A DNA stretch of 64,000 bases from an uncultured Eubacteriales bacterium (GTDB lineage Bacteria > Bacillota > Clostridia > Christensenellales > Aristaeellaceae): contig CACWZP010000019.1 of NCBI GenBank assembly GCA_902765395.1, forward strand, positions 1 through 64,000, written 5' to 3'. Positions 48,691-56,988 of the stretch are shown in pieces (positions within the stretch are counted from its first letter, which is position 1; each line of letters starts with the position of its first letter). Under the pieces are notes generated by a model that had not been told where the DNA came from, searched no databases, and worked only from the letters and a program-made list of their open reading frames with translations. Both the position numbers and the translations under genes were made by a program.

Positions 48691-49753
48691 GTATGCTTTC
48701 CCGATACCGCAGCTTCTCTGGCACGGCCTTCTGGGCGGTGACCCGCTTGCCCTGCGCGGTCAGCTGGCGCACGGCCCTGGCCAGCGCGGCCACGTCGGCG
48801 CCGTCGTCGTAGAGCAGCAGCGTGTCCACGTCGTAGGGCCGCTCGCCGTCGCCCAGGCGCTCCAGCAGATCCATGTAGATGGCAAAGCCCACGGCCCGGG
48901 CGCTCTTGCCCATGCGCTGCATCAGCTTGTCGTACTGCCCGCCAGAGAGCACCGAAGCGGGGATGCCGTCGATATAGCCCATGAACACGATGCCGTTGTA
49001 GTAGTTCATGTCGTTGACGATGGAGAAGTCCAGGCTGATTTTGTCCAGCCCCTCCGCCGCCAGCGCCTCGGTGACCCGCTGCAGCTCGTCCAGCGCCGCC
49101 TTTGCCGCGCCGCCTTTGCAGTAGGGCATCAGCGCCGGGATGACCTGCGCCGCCGGGCCGTGGGAGGCGATCAGGGCCAGTATGCCGTCGATGTCAACCT
49201 CCGGGCACAGCTTGCGCACGCCGTCGGCGTTCTTCTCACCGATGCAGGCAAGCACACCCTGCCGCGCGTCGGCGTCCAGCCCCAGCGCGTCCACCAGCGC
49301 CGACACCACGCCCATGTGGCTGATGTCCAGCACGTAGTTTTCGTCGATCAGCGCCAGGCTGCGCGCCGCCAGCGAGATGACCTCGCACAGGTTGTAGAGC
49401 CCCACGTCGCCGATGCACTCCAGGCCCGTCTGCATGATCTCCTTGAAGCAGCGGGTGGAGCCGGACACGCGGTACACATTTTCGTTGTAGTACAGCTTTT
49501 GAACGCAGCCGGCCGTCACGCGGGCGTTCTTGATGATGGACAGCGTCACGTCCGGCTTCAGAGCCATCAGCCGCCCGTCGGTGTCGGTGAAGGTGATGAT
49601 GCCGTCGGAGACGAGGAAGTCCTTGTTGCGCACGTACAGGTCGTACTCCTCGAACTTGCCCATCTTGAACGGGCTGTAGCCGTACTGGCGATACAGCCCC
49701 CGCAGCGCGTACAGCACGCGCTCCTCCGGCTTCAGCGGATACTTGGCTTCCAT
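48677..49753 (-). CDS. hisZ: ATP phosphoribosyltransferase regulatory subunit
   Basis: HisZ is a catalytically inactive histidyl-tRNA synthetase paralogue that activates short HisG and senses histidine. The 358-residue protein has the class II core (KPDVTLSIIKNARVTAG; YYNENVYRVSG; the conserved FSIVNDMNYYNGIVFMGYI) and ends early, in codons supplied by a repeat (RESIRFQS). Family members are often 380-420 residues. GGGAGG precedes the ATG by 6 nt. First gene of the his operon. Confidence 0.94.
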   Translation of the reverse strand: MEAKYPLKPEERVLYALRGLYRQYGYSPFKMGKFEEYDLYVRNKDFLVSDGIITFTDTDGRLMALKPDVTLSIIKNARVTAGCVQKLYYNENVYRVSGSTRCFKEIMQTGLECIGDVGLYNLCEVISLAARSLALIDENYVLDISHMGVVSALVDALGLDADARQGVLACIGEKNADGVRKLCPEVDIDGILALIASHGPAAQVIPALMPYCKGGAAKAALDELQRVTEALAAEGLDKISLDFSIVNDMNYYNGIVFMGYIDGIPASVLSGGQYDKLMQRMGKSARAVGFAIYMDLLERLGDGERPYDVDTLLLYDDGADVAALARAVRQLTAQGKRVTAQKAVPEKLRYRESIRFQS

Positions 49754-49784
49754 GGCGAGCCTCCCGAATTTGGTTTGCTTTATT

Positions 49785-49813
49785 ATTTTAGCACTTTAGC
49801 GCGATAAAGTCAA
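49785..49813 (-). promoter_or_regulatory. promoter of the his operon
   Basis: TTGACT and TAAAAT are 17 nt apart, with TGC before the -10. The leader is only about 25 nt, so no T-box or attenuator is present. Confidence 0.8.
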
Positions 49814-49901
49814 TTATGGAGAGGTTAAATCCCAACTGACATGATTATACTGCATGCCGGTCACAGGTTAAAGCACGAATGCGTGAAAAGTGAGCCCCAA
49901 A

Positions 49902-50240
49902 AGGGCTGTCTCAACATGATTGTCGGGGCCATCCGTTGGTTGTCCCCGACAATCATGCACATATCCAGTGAATTGGCGCTGCGCGCCATGAATCGTGCTG
50001 CGCACATGATTTGCATATGAACGCATGATTTGAATGGCTCCCCTTCCAACGCGCCGGACTGCCGACTTCGCAATCCTGCGGATTGGGAAACGGTACCGGG
50101 CGCAATTCACGCACGAATAGCAGTCGCGCCGGTGCTGCCGCCGACCCGATTTGCGTGGGCGGCGGTGCGTAAAGGGCAAATCATGGCCGTCAGGCCAATT
50201 CACGCGTCGAAGGCGTAATTCATAGGGGCTGTCTCATTTT
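49902..50240. repeat. palindrome-rich intergenic region
   Basis: No gene is seen in the 503 bp between hisZ and the DUF4177 gene. It holds a hairpin GATTGTCGGGG / CCCCGACAATC (about 49918-49955) and several scattered gaattNgcgc / aattcacgc / catgattt words in both orientations. A final stem GGGGCTGTCTCA / TGAGACAACCCC (50224-50252) follows the DUF4177 gene. Confidence 0.5.
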
Positions 50241-50252
50241 GAGACAACCCCC
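50224..50252 (-). terminator. hairpin after the DUF4177 gene
   Basis: GGGGCTGTCTCA and TGAGACAACCCC form an 11- to 12-bp stem a few bases past the stop at 50257. The T-run on the minus strand is weak. Confidence 0.5.
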
Positions 50253-50256
50253 TGCG

Positions 50257-50421
50257 TCAGATCTTCCTGCCCAGCGTCACGATCATGGGCGTGCTGTTCA
50301 CGGAGAACGCAGCGCCGGAGATGACGTCGGTGGCGATCACCTGCCAGCCCTCGCCGGCAAGCGCGTTGATATCCTTTTCAGCGTCCCTCACGCTGGTGGT
50401 GATGACCTTGTACTCAATCAT
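50257..50421 (-). CDS. DUF4177-like small protein
   Basis: This is a 54-residue protein with the DUF4177 pattern: MIEYKVIT at the start and LAGEGWQVIATD in the middle. Function unknown. GAAGGAA stands just before the ATG at 50421, and it lies 13 nt downstream of the prohibitin-like gene, so they form a two-gene operon. Confidence 0.8.
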   Translation of the reverse strand: MIEYKVITTSVRDAEKDINALAGEGWQVIATDVISGAAFSVNSTPMIVTLGRKI

Positions 50422-50434
50422 GGTGGTTTCCTTC

Positions 50435-51331
50435 TTATTGATTTTGTGCATCCGTGGAAGCGCCGCCCAGCAGGTCGCTGAGGTTCATGATGGTGCCGGT
50501 GCCGCCCATCACGGTGGGCAGCTTGCCGTCCCAGCGCTCGGCCAGGGTGTTCTGGATGGTCTGGTCGGTCAGGTTCTTGTTGATGGATTCCAGCCGGAAG
50601 GCCTCGGCCTCGGCGGCCAGCTTCACGGCGTTGGCCTTGGCCTCCGCCTCGATGCGCACCTTTTCCGCGGCGGCCTCCGCCTGCTTGATGGCCACCTGCT
50701 TCTCCCGCTCGGCCTGGGCGATGGCGGTCTCGTTCTCGGTGGCGGCCTTCTTGCGCACCTGCTCGGCCACCTGTTTGGCCTCGACGGCGTTGATGAAATC
50801 GGTGGAGAAGTCGAAGTCGATGATGTTGAAGTCGGTGACGGTGATGCCCATGCCGGTCAGCTTCGCGTCCAGCTCGTCGCGCATCTTGTCGGACGATTCG
50901 GCGCGCTTGCTGATCAGCTCCTCGGCGGTGTACTGGGCGCACACGCTCTTCAGCGCCTCGTGGGTGGCGGGCACAATGATGTTCTGCTCGAAGGCCGTGC
51001 CGTAGCTCTTGTACACCGAGAAGCTGCTCTCCGCCCGCAGACGGTAGTTCACGGCCAGCTTGGCCGATACGGTCTGTATGTCCTTGGAGAAGGCCTCGGT
51101 GTTCAGCTCCAGCTTCTGCACCCGGTTGTCCATGCTGACGATCTCCTGGATGAAGGGGATGTGCATGTGCACGCCCTCGGACAGGGTCACGCCGTCCTGC
51201 ACCTTGCCGAAGGTGAGCAGGATGCCGGTGGAGCCCACGGGCACGCGGGCGAAGCTGTTGGCCAGCAGCGCCGCGAGCGCCACGATGATGATGACGACGA
51301 CTACGCCGTGCTTTGCCAGCTTGTTGAACAT
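50435..51331 (-). CDS. SPFH/prohibitin-like membrane protein
   Basis: This is a 298-residue SPFH (band 7) protein: one N-terminal transmembrane segment (about 8-28), then the SPFH domain (about 30-200; FARVPVGSTGILLTFGKV, SAKLAVNYRL) and a long helical Ala/Glu/Lys coiled coil (about 185-255) with AEREKQVAIKQAEAAAEKVRIEAEAKA-type repeats. Such proteins form large membrane rings, often near proteases like FtsH (elsewhere in the window), but a link is not shown. AAGGAGG precedes the ATG. Confidence 0.9.
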   Translation of the reverse strand: MFNKLAKHGVVVVIIIVALAALLANSFARVPVGSTGILLTFGKVQDGVTLSEGVHMHIPFIQEIVSMDNRVQKLELNTEAFSKDIQTVSAKLAVNYRLRAESSFSVYKSYGTAFEQNIIVPATHEALKSVCAQYTAEELISKRAESSDKMRDELDAKLTGMGITVTDFNIIDFDFSTDFINAVEAKQVAEQVRKKAATENETAIAQAEREKQVAIKQAEAAAEKVRIEAEAKANAVKLAAEAEAFRLESINKNLTDQTIQNTLAERWDGKLPTVMGGTGTIMNLSDLLGGASTDAQNQ

Positions 51332-51387
51332 GGTTGTTTCCTCCTTATCTTTGGTACGGCGGGGCTTGATTGCCTCGCGACGGTATT

Positions 51388-51396
51388 ATTATAGCA
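51388..51396 (-). promoter_or_regulatory. extended -10 promoter of the prohibitin-DUF4177 operon
   Basis: TGC-TATAAT lies 57 nt upstream of the start codon; the -35 region is poor. Confidence 0.6.
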
Positions 51397-51426
51397 AATC
51401 GGCGGGGCAGGGGAAGGGCTTTCCCA

Positions 51427-51468
51427 TAAAAACCCGCCCCGGACATCCGAATTGTCGCGGGGCAGGTA
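51427..51468 (-). terminator. intrinsic terminator of the 52318 gene
   Basis: CCtGCCCCG and CGGGGCgGG flank a 16-nt loop and are followed by GTTTTTAT on the minus strand. Confidence 0.65.
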
Positions 51469-51490
51469 CGATTTGACAGATTGTCGGGGT

Positions 51491-52318
51491 TTACTCGTGG
51501 TCCACCGCGTTCACCGGGGTGATCACCTTGCCGTCCAGGACGGTGAAGCTCACGTCGCCGCCAAAGGGATAGTAGGCGAAGGAGGCGTCCTTGGCGTCGG
51601 GCAGCTTGTAGCCGATCACCAGCGCCAGGGAGTAGATGCCCTCCTGATACTGGCTCACGTTCAGGGTGATCTGGTAATCGCAGGCGGTGGCGTTCTGGCA
51701 AACGGCGCCGTCGTGGGGCAGCCCGGAAGCGCCGGCCACCAGCGGCAGCTCATAGCCGACCCTCTGGCCGGAGGCCACCTGGGTCACCACCAGCCAGCTC
51801 TTGGCCTGGGCGCCGTCGAAGCCCTCCACGTTCACGTAGCCGTAGCCGCTGATTACCATCAGCTGGTTATCGTCGGGCGCGGACACGTAGCAGCCGGTGA
51901 TGCCGGTCTTGCCGTTCTCGGAGGCCGTGCCGGGCAGGTTGGGCAGCTTCGTCATCGGCACCGCCGCAGAACCCGCGGGCAGCTGGGTGGGCTCGGGCGT
52001 GGGCTCCGGGGTGGGCTCGGGCGTGGGCTCGGGCGTGGGCTCCTCCGTGGGCTCGGGTGTGACGGTCAGGTCCACCTCGTCCTCGGGCAGGTCAAACTCG
52101 GAGCCTTCCTCCACCGGCTCGTCCTCGGGCACTTCCGGCTCCGGCGTGGTCTCCACATAGGGCCGCATGGTGGTCTCGGGGTCCACCTGGTCGGAGTAGT
52201 CCAGCTTCGCCAGCGCGAAGTAGATCACGGCCAATATGATGAAAAGGATGATTAAACCAATGATGAAATAGAGCACCGCCAGGCCCTTGGCCTCGCGCTT
52301 GCGACCCTTCTTTAGCAT
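51491..52318 (-). CDS. membrane-anchored protein with a Pro-Thr-Glu linker
   Basis: This is a 275-residue protein. A basic N-terminus and one transmembrane segment (about 14-36) are followed by an acidic stretch and a PTPEPT tandem linker (about 88-112, encoded by 12- to 18-bp repeats at about 51993-52055). The extracellular C-terminal domain (about 125-275) is beta-rich (LMVISGYGYVNVEGF, YSLALVIGYKL). It resembles sortase-less surface proteins of Clostridia; no family name. GGAGGG lies 7 nt before the ATG. Confidence 0.72.
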   Translation of the reverse strand: MLKKGRKREAKGLAVLYFIIGLIILFIILAVIYFALAKLDYSDQVDPETTMRPYVETTPEPEVPEDEPVEEGSEFDLPEDEVDLTVTPEPTEEPTPEPTPEPTPEPTPEPTQLPAGSAAVPMTKLPNLPGTASENGKTGITGCYVSAPDDNQLMVISGYGYVNVEGFDGAQAKSWLVVTQVASGQRVGYELPLVAGASGLPHDGAVCQNATACDYQITLNVSQYQEGIYSLALVIGYKLPDAKDASFAYYPFGGDVSFTVLDGKVITPVNAVDHE

Positions 52319-52364
52319 GTCCAGTCCCTCCAAATCATTGCGTGTATCCAATTATGGCTTTCCT

Positions 52365-52373
52365 ATTATAGCA
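52365..52373 (-). promoter_or_regulatory. extended -10 promoter of the 52318 gene
   Basis: TGC-TATAAT lies about 47 nt before the start codon, without a good -35. Confidence 0.55.
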
Positions 52374-52507
52374 ACCATAATCATAATTCACCCGCAGCGG
52401 CCTTGTCAATGACTATGGGGGAAATGTAGAAATAAAGTTACAATATAGGGGGGAACAGGGGACGGGGAACAGGAATATCGGCTGTGGCAGATCCCGCAGG
52501 GGCAGCG

Positions 52508-52562
52508 TTGCGCCGCCTGCCTTTGGCGCTCCGTCCGCTGATCGTGCACAATTCCAATAGAG
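52508..52562. repeat. about 50-bp repeat, inverted relative to 54323-54378
   Basis: Read on the minus strand it matches the plus strand at 54323-54378: shared blocks are CTCTATT, GAATTGTGCACGAT, GCGGACGGA and GCCAAAGGC. The two copies bracket the Ig-like gene and its divergent regulator. The 315-bp gap 52319-52633 also contains the -10 at 52365, a G-rich run and the hairpin at 52565-52587, but no gene. Confidence 0.7.
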
Positions 52563-52564
52563 AA

Positions 52565-52587
52565 CGGCCTCCCGCGAGGGGAGGCCG
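52565..52587 (-). terminator. terminator-like hairpin after the second Ig-like gene
   Basis: CGGCCTCCC / GGGAGGCCG with a 5-nt loop lies 47 nt past the stop at 52634. It is nearly identical to the hairpin at 37513-37537. The following TTCTCTATT is only moderately T-rich. Confidence 0.6.
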
Positions 52588-52633
52588 GTTGGCCGCAGGC
52601 AGGGCGGCGATGCCGCCGTCCCGCGCTTCGGGC

Positions 52634-53866
52634 TTATTCATACACGGGATCAAGGAGCATATTCGTCAGCTTGCCCTTCTTGAAGGTCATGCTGACACAG
52701 GCGGTTTTGCGTTCCAGGAAGCATTCGATGTTGCCGTTGGGGTCAGGTTCTTCCCACTCCAGATTCCAGCCCTTGCTCTTCAGCGTCGAAATCGCCTTAT
52801 CCTTCTCCATGCCGAAGGTCACGCCGTTCAGGTTGTGCTTGCAGGGAGTATAGATATCCGCTGAGTAGAAGACCGCATCCGCCGTGGTCTTGCCGATTGT
52901 GATTATGCTAATGCCGTCCCCGCGCAGGACGATCCAATGATCGCCACCTTCATCGTAGGACTTGGCGACTTTGAGACTGTAATTCTGGATGGCGTAATCG
53001 GCGGTCTTCCCGATCAAATCGAACAGGTCCTTGCCGCTCACCTTCGGGGCTTTGTTCACCTTGATGGTGATGGTTGCCTTGGCCTTCTTGTTGCTCTTGC
53101 TGGTCACGGTGATTTTCGCCGTGCCCTTCTTGATGGCGGTCACCTTGCCGTTGGCGTCCACGGTGGCCACGGACTTCTTGCTGCTCTTGAAGGTCAGGTC
53201 CTTCCGGGCCGTGGACGGGGTCGGCGTGATGGTGAGCTGCAGGCTGCCGCCCTCGGTCAGGGTTTGCTTCTTGCCCTGGTTGATGTTCAGCTTCGTAGGC
53301 TTGTAGGGATCCTTCACGGTGATGGTGATGGTCGCCTTCGCCTTTTTGTTTTTCGCGGAGGTGACGGTGATCTTCGCCTTGCCCTCCTTGTGGGGGATGA
53401 CGACGCCGTTCTCCACCGTGGCCACGCTCTTCTTGCTGGTCTTGAAGTTCAGACTGCTCCAGGCCGTGTCAGGCTTGAAGGCGATGGTCAGCGGCAGCGT
53501 CTTGTCGATGTCCAGCGTAGCCTTTTTGCCTTGCTCGATGGTCAGGCCCGTGGGCTTGGCGGGGTCGACCACCTTCACGGTGACCTTCGCAGTCTTGCCG
53601 CCTGCCTTGGCGGTGATGGTGGCCTTGCCTTCCTTGACGGGCGTCACCAGGCCGTTTTCAACGGTGGCCACGCTCTTCTTGCTGCTCTTCCAGGTGGGCG
53701 TCGCGCCGGTGGACACGGTGGCGGTGAGTTGCAGGGTCTCGCCCAGCTTCAACTCCACGGTGCCCTTGTGGGACAAGGTGACCTTGGTCTTGCCCGCGGC
53801 CATGCCGGGCACGGCGACGGACAGCACCATCAGCAGCACGAGCAGTAGTGAAAATACCTTCTTCAT
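52634..53866 (-). CDS. secreted protein with three bacterial Ig-like (Big_2) domains
   Basis: This is a 410-residue exported protein and paralogue of the one at 28247. The signal peptide (1-24) is nearly identical. Three Big_2 domains follow at about 27-100, 105-185 and 190-270, with the recurring FKSSKKSVATV and KKAKATITI patterns. The C-terminal 130 residues differ, but share NLNGVTFGMEKDKAISTLKSKGW with the paralogue's matching segment. It is highly basic, suggesting binding to anionic wall polymers. GAGGAGG precedes the ATG. Its promoter region is shared with the divergent XRE gene. Confidence 0.86.
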   Translation of the reverse strand: MKKVFSLLLVLLMVLSVAVPGMAAGKTKVTLSHKGTVELKLGETLQLTATVSTGATPTWKSSKKSVATVENGLVTPVKEGKATITAKAGGKTAKVTVKVVDPAKPTGLTIEQGKKATLDIDKTLPLTIAFKPDTAWSSLNFKTSKKSVATVENGVVIPHKEGKAKITVTSAKNKKAKATITITVKDPYKPTKLNINQGKKQTLTEGGSLQLTITPTPSTARKDLTFKSSKKSVATVDANGKVTAIKKGTAKITVTSKSNKKAKATITIKVNKAPKVSGKDLFDLIGKTADYAIQNYSLKVAKSYDEGGDHWIVLRGDGISIITIGKTTADAVFYSADIYTPCKHNLNGVTFGMEKDKAISTLKSKGWNLEWEEPDPNGNIECFLERKTACVSMTFKKGKLTNMLLDPVYE

Positions 53867-53899
53867 GGGAATTCCTCCTCTTAAAATAATTACAGAGAT

Positions 53900-53928
53900 A
53901 TTATAAATGGTAACAATCCAAAAGTCAA
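53900..53928 (-). promoter_or_regulatory. promoter of the second Ig-like gene
   Basis: TTGACT and TATAAT are 17 nt apart. The XRE start codon is only about 70 nt away on the other strand, so a bound XRE protein could block it. Confidence 0.78.
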
Positions 53929-53995
53929 CATAATGAATTCAAAAACATGCCGATAGAATATAATTTCGATAGTAAAATAAACTGAGGTGTTGCAA

Positions 53996-54301
53996 TTGAA
54001 TTCGGCATTGTCTGCCCAGGTGGGCGAAAGAATAAGGAGCCTGCGAAAGGCCCGCAAATGGTCACAGGCCGACCTTGGCCGTCTGATTGGCGTGCACAAG
54101 GTGACGGTGGGCCAATATGAAAGCGGAGATCGCAGCCCGTCCTATGACGTGCTGCTGAAGATCGCCGATACGTTCAAGGTCAGCACCGATTATTTGCTGC
54201 GGGGGAGCGAAACAGGGCGGATTTCGATGACGGGTTTTTCGGACGAATCCATCAGCGCCCTGGCCGCGTTCCTGTCCGAGGTTCAGAATGAGAAAGAATA
54301 G
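53996..54301 (+). CDS. XRE-family transcriptional regulator
   Basis: This is a 101-residue DNA-binding protein. The HTH_3 domain (about 9-65) shows VGERIRSLRKARKWSQADLGRL and HKVTVGQYESGDRSPSYDVLLKIAD. A short C-terminal helix (about 80-101) is probably for dimerisation. The start is taken as TTG at 53996 because GAGGTG lies 6 nt upstream; a GTG at 53987 would overlap the ribosome site. It is divergent from the Ig-like gene, which it may regulate. It is followed by a clear terminator. Confidence 0.85.
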   Translation: MNSALSAQVGERIRSLRKARKWSQADLGRLIGVHKVTVGQYESGDRSPSYDVLLKIADTFKVSTDYLLRGSETGRISMTGFSDESISALAAFLSEVQNEKE

Positions 54302-54331
54302 AGCCGTGCCGCTTGGCATGGCTCTATTCTT
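54300..54331 (+). terminator. intrinsic terminator of the XRE gene
   Basis: AGAGCCgTGCC and GGCAtGGCTCT with loop GCTT are followed by ATTCTTT. It begins within the stop codon. Confidence 0.8.
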
Positions 54332-54378
54332 TGAATTGTGCACGATTGGCGGACGGACTGCCAAAGGCGGGCGATTGC
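54323..54378. repeat. about 50-bp repeat, inverted relative to 52508-52562
   Basis: See the partner copy. About three quarters of positions match by eye when one copy is reversed. It overlaps the end of the XRE terminator. Confidence 0.65.
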
Positions 54379-54514
54379 CGCTTCAGTCAAATAGACCGCG
54401 CGGTCCGGCGGAGGCCGCAGGAATCCGCCGGAAATCGTTTTTAGAATTAACACGCCCGATCGCGCAAACCAATCCCATGTGTGCTATCATATTGCATCAA
54501 AAGGGGGCATGTCC

Positions 54515-56056
54515 ATGGCGGTTTCCGAGAAGATCATCATACTGGACTTCGGCGGCCAGTATAACCAGCTGATCGCCCGGCGCATCCGCGAGGCGGGCGT
54601 CTATTGCGAGATCCTGAACTATGCCGCGCCCATCGACACCTGGCGGGACGAGGCGCTGAAGGGCGTCATCCTCACCGGCGGGCCGAACAGCGTTTACGGC
54701 GAAAACGCGCCGCGGCTGGGCAAAGAGGTGTTCGAGCTGGGCGTGCCGGTGCTTGGCATCTGCTACGGCATGCAGCTGATCAACTACGTCTACGGCGGCG
54801 AGGTTTCCAGCGCGGAGGTGGGCGAGTACGGCCACACGCTGCTGACCACCGAGGACGCACCGCTGTTTCAGGGCGTCAGCCGCCAGACGGCGGTGTTCAT
54901 GAACCACCGCGACCGGGTCAGCGCGCCGCCCAAGGGCTTTTCCATCGACGCTCACACCGACCACTGCCCCGTGGCGGCCTTCTCCGACGCGGCGCGGGGC
55001 GTCTACGGCGTGCAGTTCCACCCGGAGGTGAAGCACTCCGTGGAGGGCGTGAAGATGCTGCGCAACTTTGCCTTCAACATCTGCGGCTGCAAGGGCGGCT
55101 ATCGCGCCGAGGACATGATCGGCCGCATGGTGGCCGACATCCAGCGGCAGGTGGGCAGCGGCAGGGTGGTCGCGGGCCTGTCCGGCGGCGTGGATTCCTC
55201 CGTGGCCTGCGCCCTGGCGGGACGCGCCCTGGGGCCGGACCAGCTGACCTGCGTGTTCGTGGACCACGGCCTGCTGCGCAAGGACGAGGCGAAGCAGGTG
55301 ATGGCCACCTATCGGGACAACCTGGGCCTGAACGTGATCCACGTGGACGCCTCCGACCGCTTCCTGGAGGCGCTTGCGGGCGTCACCGAGCCGGAGCGCA
55401 AGCGGCACATCATCGGCGAGCTGTTCGTGCGGGTGTTCGAGGAGGAGGCGCGCAGGATCGGCGCGGATTTCCTGCTCCAGGGCACCATCTATCCCGACAA
55501 GATCGAGAGCGGCATGGGCGGCAGCGCCACCATCAAGAGCCACCACAACGTGGGCGGCCTGCCCAAGGACAGCCTCTTTACGAAGGATCACATCATCGAG
55601 CCGCTGTCCATGCTGTTCAAGGACGAGGTGCGCGCCGTGGGCGAGGGCCTGGGCATTCCCCGCGACATGGTCTGGCGCCAGCCCTTCCCGGGCCCTGGCC
55701 TGGCCGTGCGCGTCATCGGCGACATCACCCGCGAGAAGCTGGACATCCTGCGCGAGTGCGACGCCATCTATCTGGAAGAACTGAAAAACGCCGGCCTCTC
55801 CGACGCCATCTGGCAGTCCTTCGCCGTGCTCACCGGCGTGCGCACCGTGGGCTGCATGGGCGACGACCGCACCTACGGCTACTGCGTCGCCTTGCGCGCT
55901 GTCACCTCCGACGACGCCATGACCGTCGAGGCCGCCGAGATTCCCTATGCCGTGCTCAAGACCTGCACCAGCCGCATCATCGGCGAAGTCCCCGGCGTTA
56001 ACCGCGTCGTCTACGACGTGACCGGCAAGCCGCCGGGAACGATTGAGTGGGAATAA
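54515..56056 (+). CDS. guaA: GMP synthase (glutamine-hydrolysing)
   Basis: It converts XMP to GMP. The 513-residue protein has the glutaminase domain first (about 1-190: LDFGGQYNQLIARRIRE, the nucleophile Cys in GICYGMQLI, QFHPEVKHS) and then the ATP-pyrophosphatase domain with the P-loop GLSGGVDSSVA (about 223-233) and the dimerisation domain with GSATIKSHHNVGGLP and the C-terminal KPPGTIEWE. AAGGGGG lies 7 nt before the ATG at 54515; an ATG two codons earlier is too close. An extended -10 TGC-TATCAT at 54482-54490 is the probable promoter. Confidence 0.97.
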   Translation: MAVSEKIIILDFGGQYNQLIARRIREAGVYCEILNYAAPIDTWRDEALKGVILTGGPNSVYGENAPRLGKEVFELGVPVLGICYGMQLINYVYGGEVSSAEVGEYGHTLLTTEDAPLFQGVSRQTAVFMNHRDRVSAPPKGFSIDAHTDHCPVAAFSDAARGVYGVQFHPEVKHSVEGVKMLRNFAFNICGCKGGYRAEDMIGRMVADIQRQVGSGRVVAGLSGGVDSSVACALAGRALGPDQLTCVFVDHGLLRKDEAKQVMATYRDNLGLNVIHVDASDRFLEALAGVTEPERKRHIIGELFVRVFEEEARRIGADFLLQGTIYPDKIESGMGGSATIKSHHNVGGLPKDSLFTKDHIIEPLSMLFKDEVRAVGEGLGIPRDMVWRQPFPGPGLAVRVIGDITREKLDILRECDAIYLEELKNAGLSDAIWQSFAVLTGVRTVGCMGDDRTYGYCVALRAVTSDDAMTVEAAEIPYAVLKTCTSRIIGEVPGVNRVVYDVTGKPPGTIEWE

Positions 56057-56168
56057 GGTACAATCCGCGAAAGTGCCTGAAAACACGGGCTTTTCGGGGT
56101 ACGCGATAACCGGATGATACTGTTTTGATACTATTTTCCGGGTTTCCATTATTCTGTAGGATATCGCG

Positions 56169-56708
56169 TTGGCACTGGTATTGGTAATGGGTATTGCGGC
56201 GTTCGCTGAAACAGCTGAACCTGCAACGGATCCCGTTCCCGCTGTAACGGAAGAAGCTCCGGCTGAGGAAGCGGCTACCGCTGCTGAAGCAGAGAAAACT
56301 GATGAAAACGCGGCCCTCCAGGATGCCCTGGACGCCTGGCGCAGCGCGCGGGAATCCAAACGCGTGGACGATCTGGCTGAGGAACTGAACGGCTATGTGG
56401 AGGCCGGCGCGATGACGCTGGGACAGGCTGACCTGATCCTGAACAGCGTGAAAGAACGCCTGGCTGCCAAGAACGGCGAGTGCCCGAACTGTGGCTATCA
56501 GTTCCAGAACAACACTCCCAGGATGGGCGGCCAGAAGGGCCCGCGCGGTGGCCGCATGATGCAGGGTGGCCAGATGAACGGTCAGATGCCTGGCGGCTGG
56601 ATAAACGGCCAGCAGCAGATGCCCGGCAATCAGCAGCAGCCTGACGCACAGAGCGGCACAACGCCCAACAGTCCGATGAACGGCCAGCAGCAGGTACCCC
56701 AGAGGTAA
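56169..56708 (+). CDS. small exported protein, probably lacking its original N-terminus
   Basis: The 179 codons begin with a possible TTG. The start of the product is a hydrophobic signal-like stretch ending MGIAAFAETA, but the usual positively charged MKK-type n-region is absent: in frame, a TAG stop lies three codons upstream. The rest has an acidic Ala/Glu region, a helical segment (DALDAWRSARES, about 54-95), a Cys pair CPNC (about 104-107), and a Gly/Gln/Met/Asn-rich tail. TAGGA seven bases before TTG is a weak ribosome site. Product may be exported poorly or not at all. Confidence 0.5.
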   Translation: MALVLVMGIAAFAETAEPATDPVPAVTEEAPAEEAATAAEAEKTDENAALQDALDAWRSARESKRVDDLAEELNGYVEAGAMTLGQADLILNSVKERLAAKNGECPNCGYQFQNNTPRMGGQKGPRGGRMMQGGQMNGQMPGGWINGQQQMPGNQQQPDAQSGTTPNSPMNGQQQVPQR

Positions 56709-56805
56709 ACCTGCCCTGAGTGAGAATCCTTGACACACTGAACCCCGACGACCATGTTGCCTGGCAAGCGGCATGGCCGGCGGGGCATGTTTTGCGTTCA
56801 CGCCC

Positions 56806-56834
56806 TTGACTTTTGATCCCTGTTGCGATATTGT
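56806..56834 (+). promoter_or_regulatory. candidate promoter of the response regulator
   Basis: TTGACT and TATTGT are 17 nt apart, about 150 nt before the start codon. The match of the -10 is moderate. Confidence 0.5.
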
Positions 56835-56988
56835 CTTCTTGGGGCAGGGCTTGTTTTTTCCTTACATCGGCCTCTGGAACGCGCGGGCGCCTGACGCATG
56901 TGCGGCGGGTCGATGGCGATTGATAGCGGCAAGGGTCATGGCGCGACGGTCACTATCACCCTTCCGGATACGAAAGAGAGTGAGAGCC

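Noticed and set aside
49754-50256. tRNA or small structured RNA gene
   Set aside because: I looked for a cloverleaf with GGTTCRA and found none; hairpins exist but match no RNA family that I know.
56773-56988. In-frame upstream extension of the response regulator by 72 codons
   Set aside because: It has no ribosome site, no REC-like sequence, and contains the likely promoter; the protein naturally begins MRIICIDDE.
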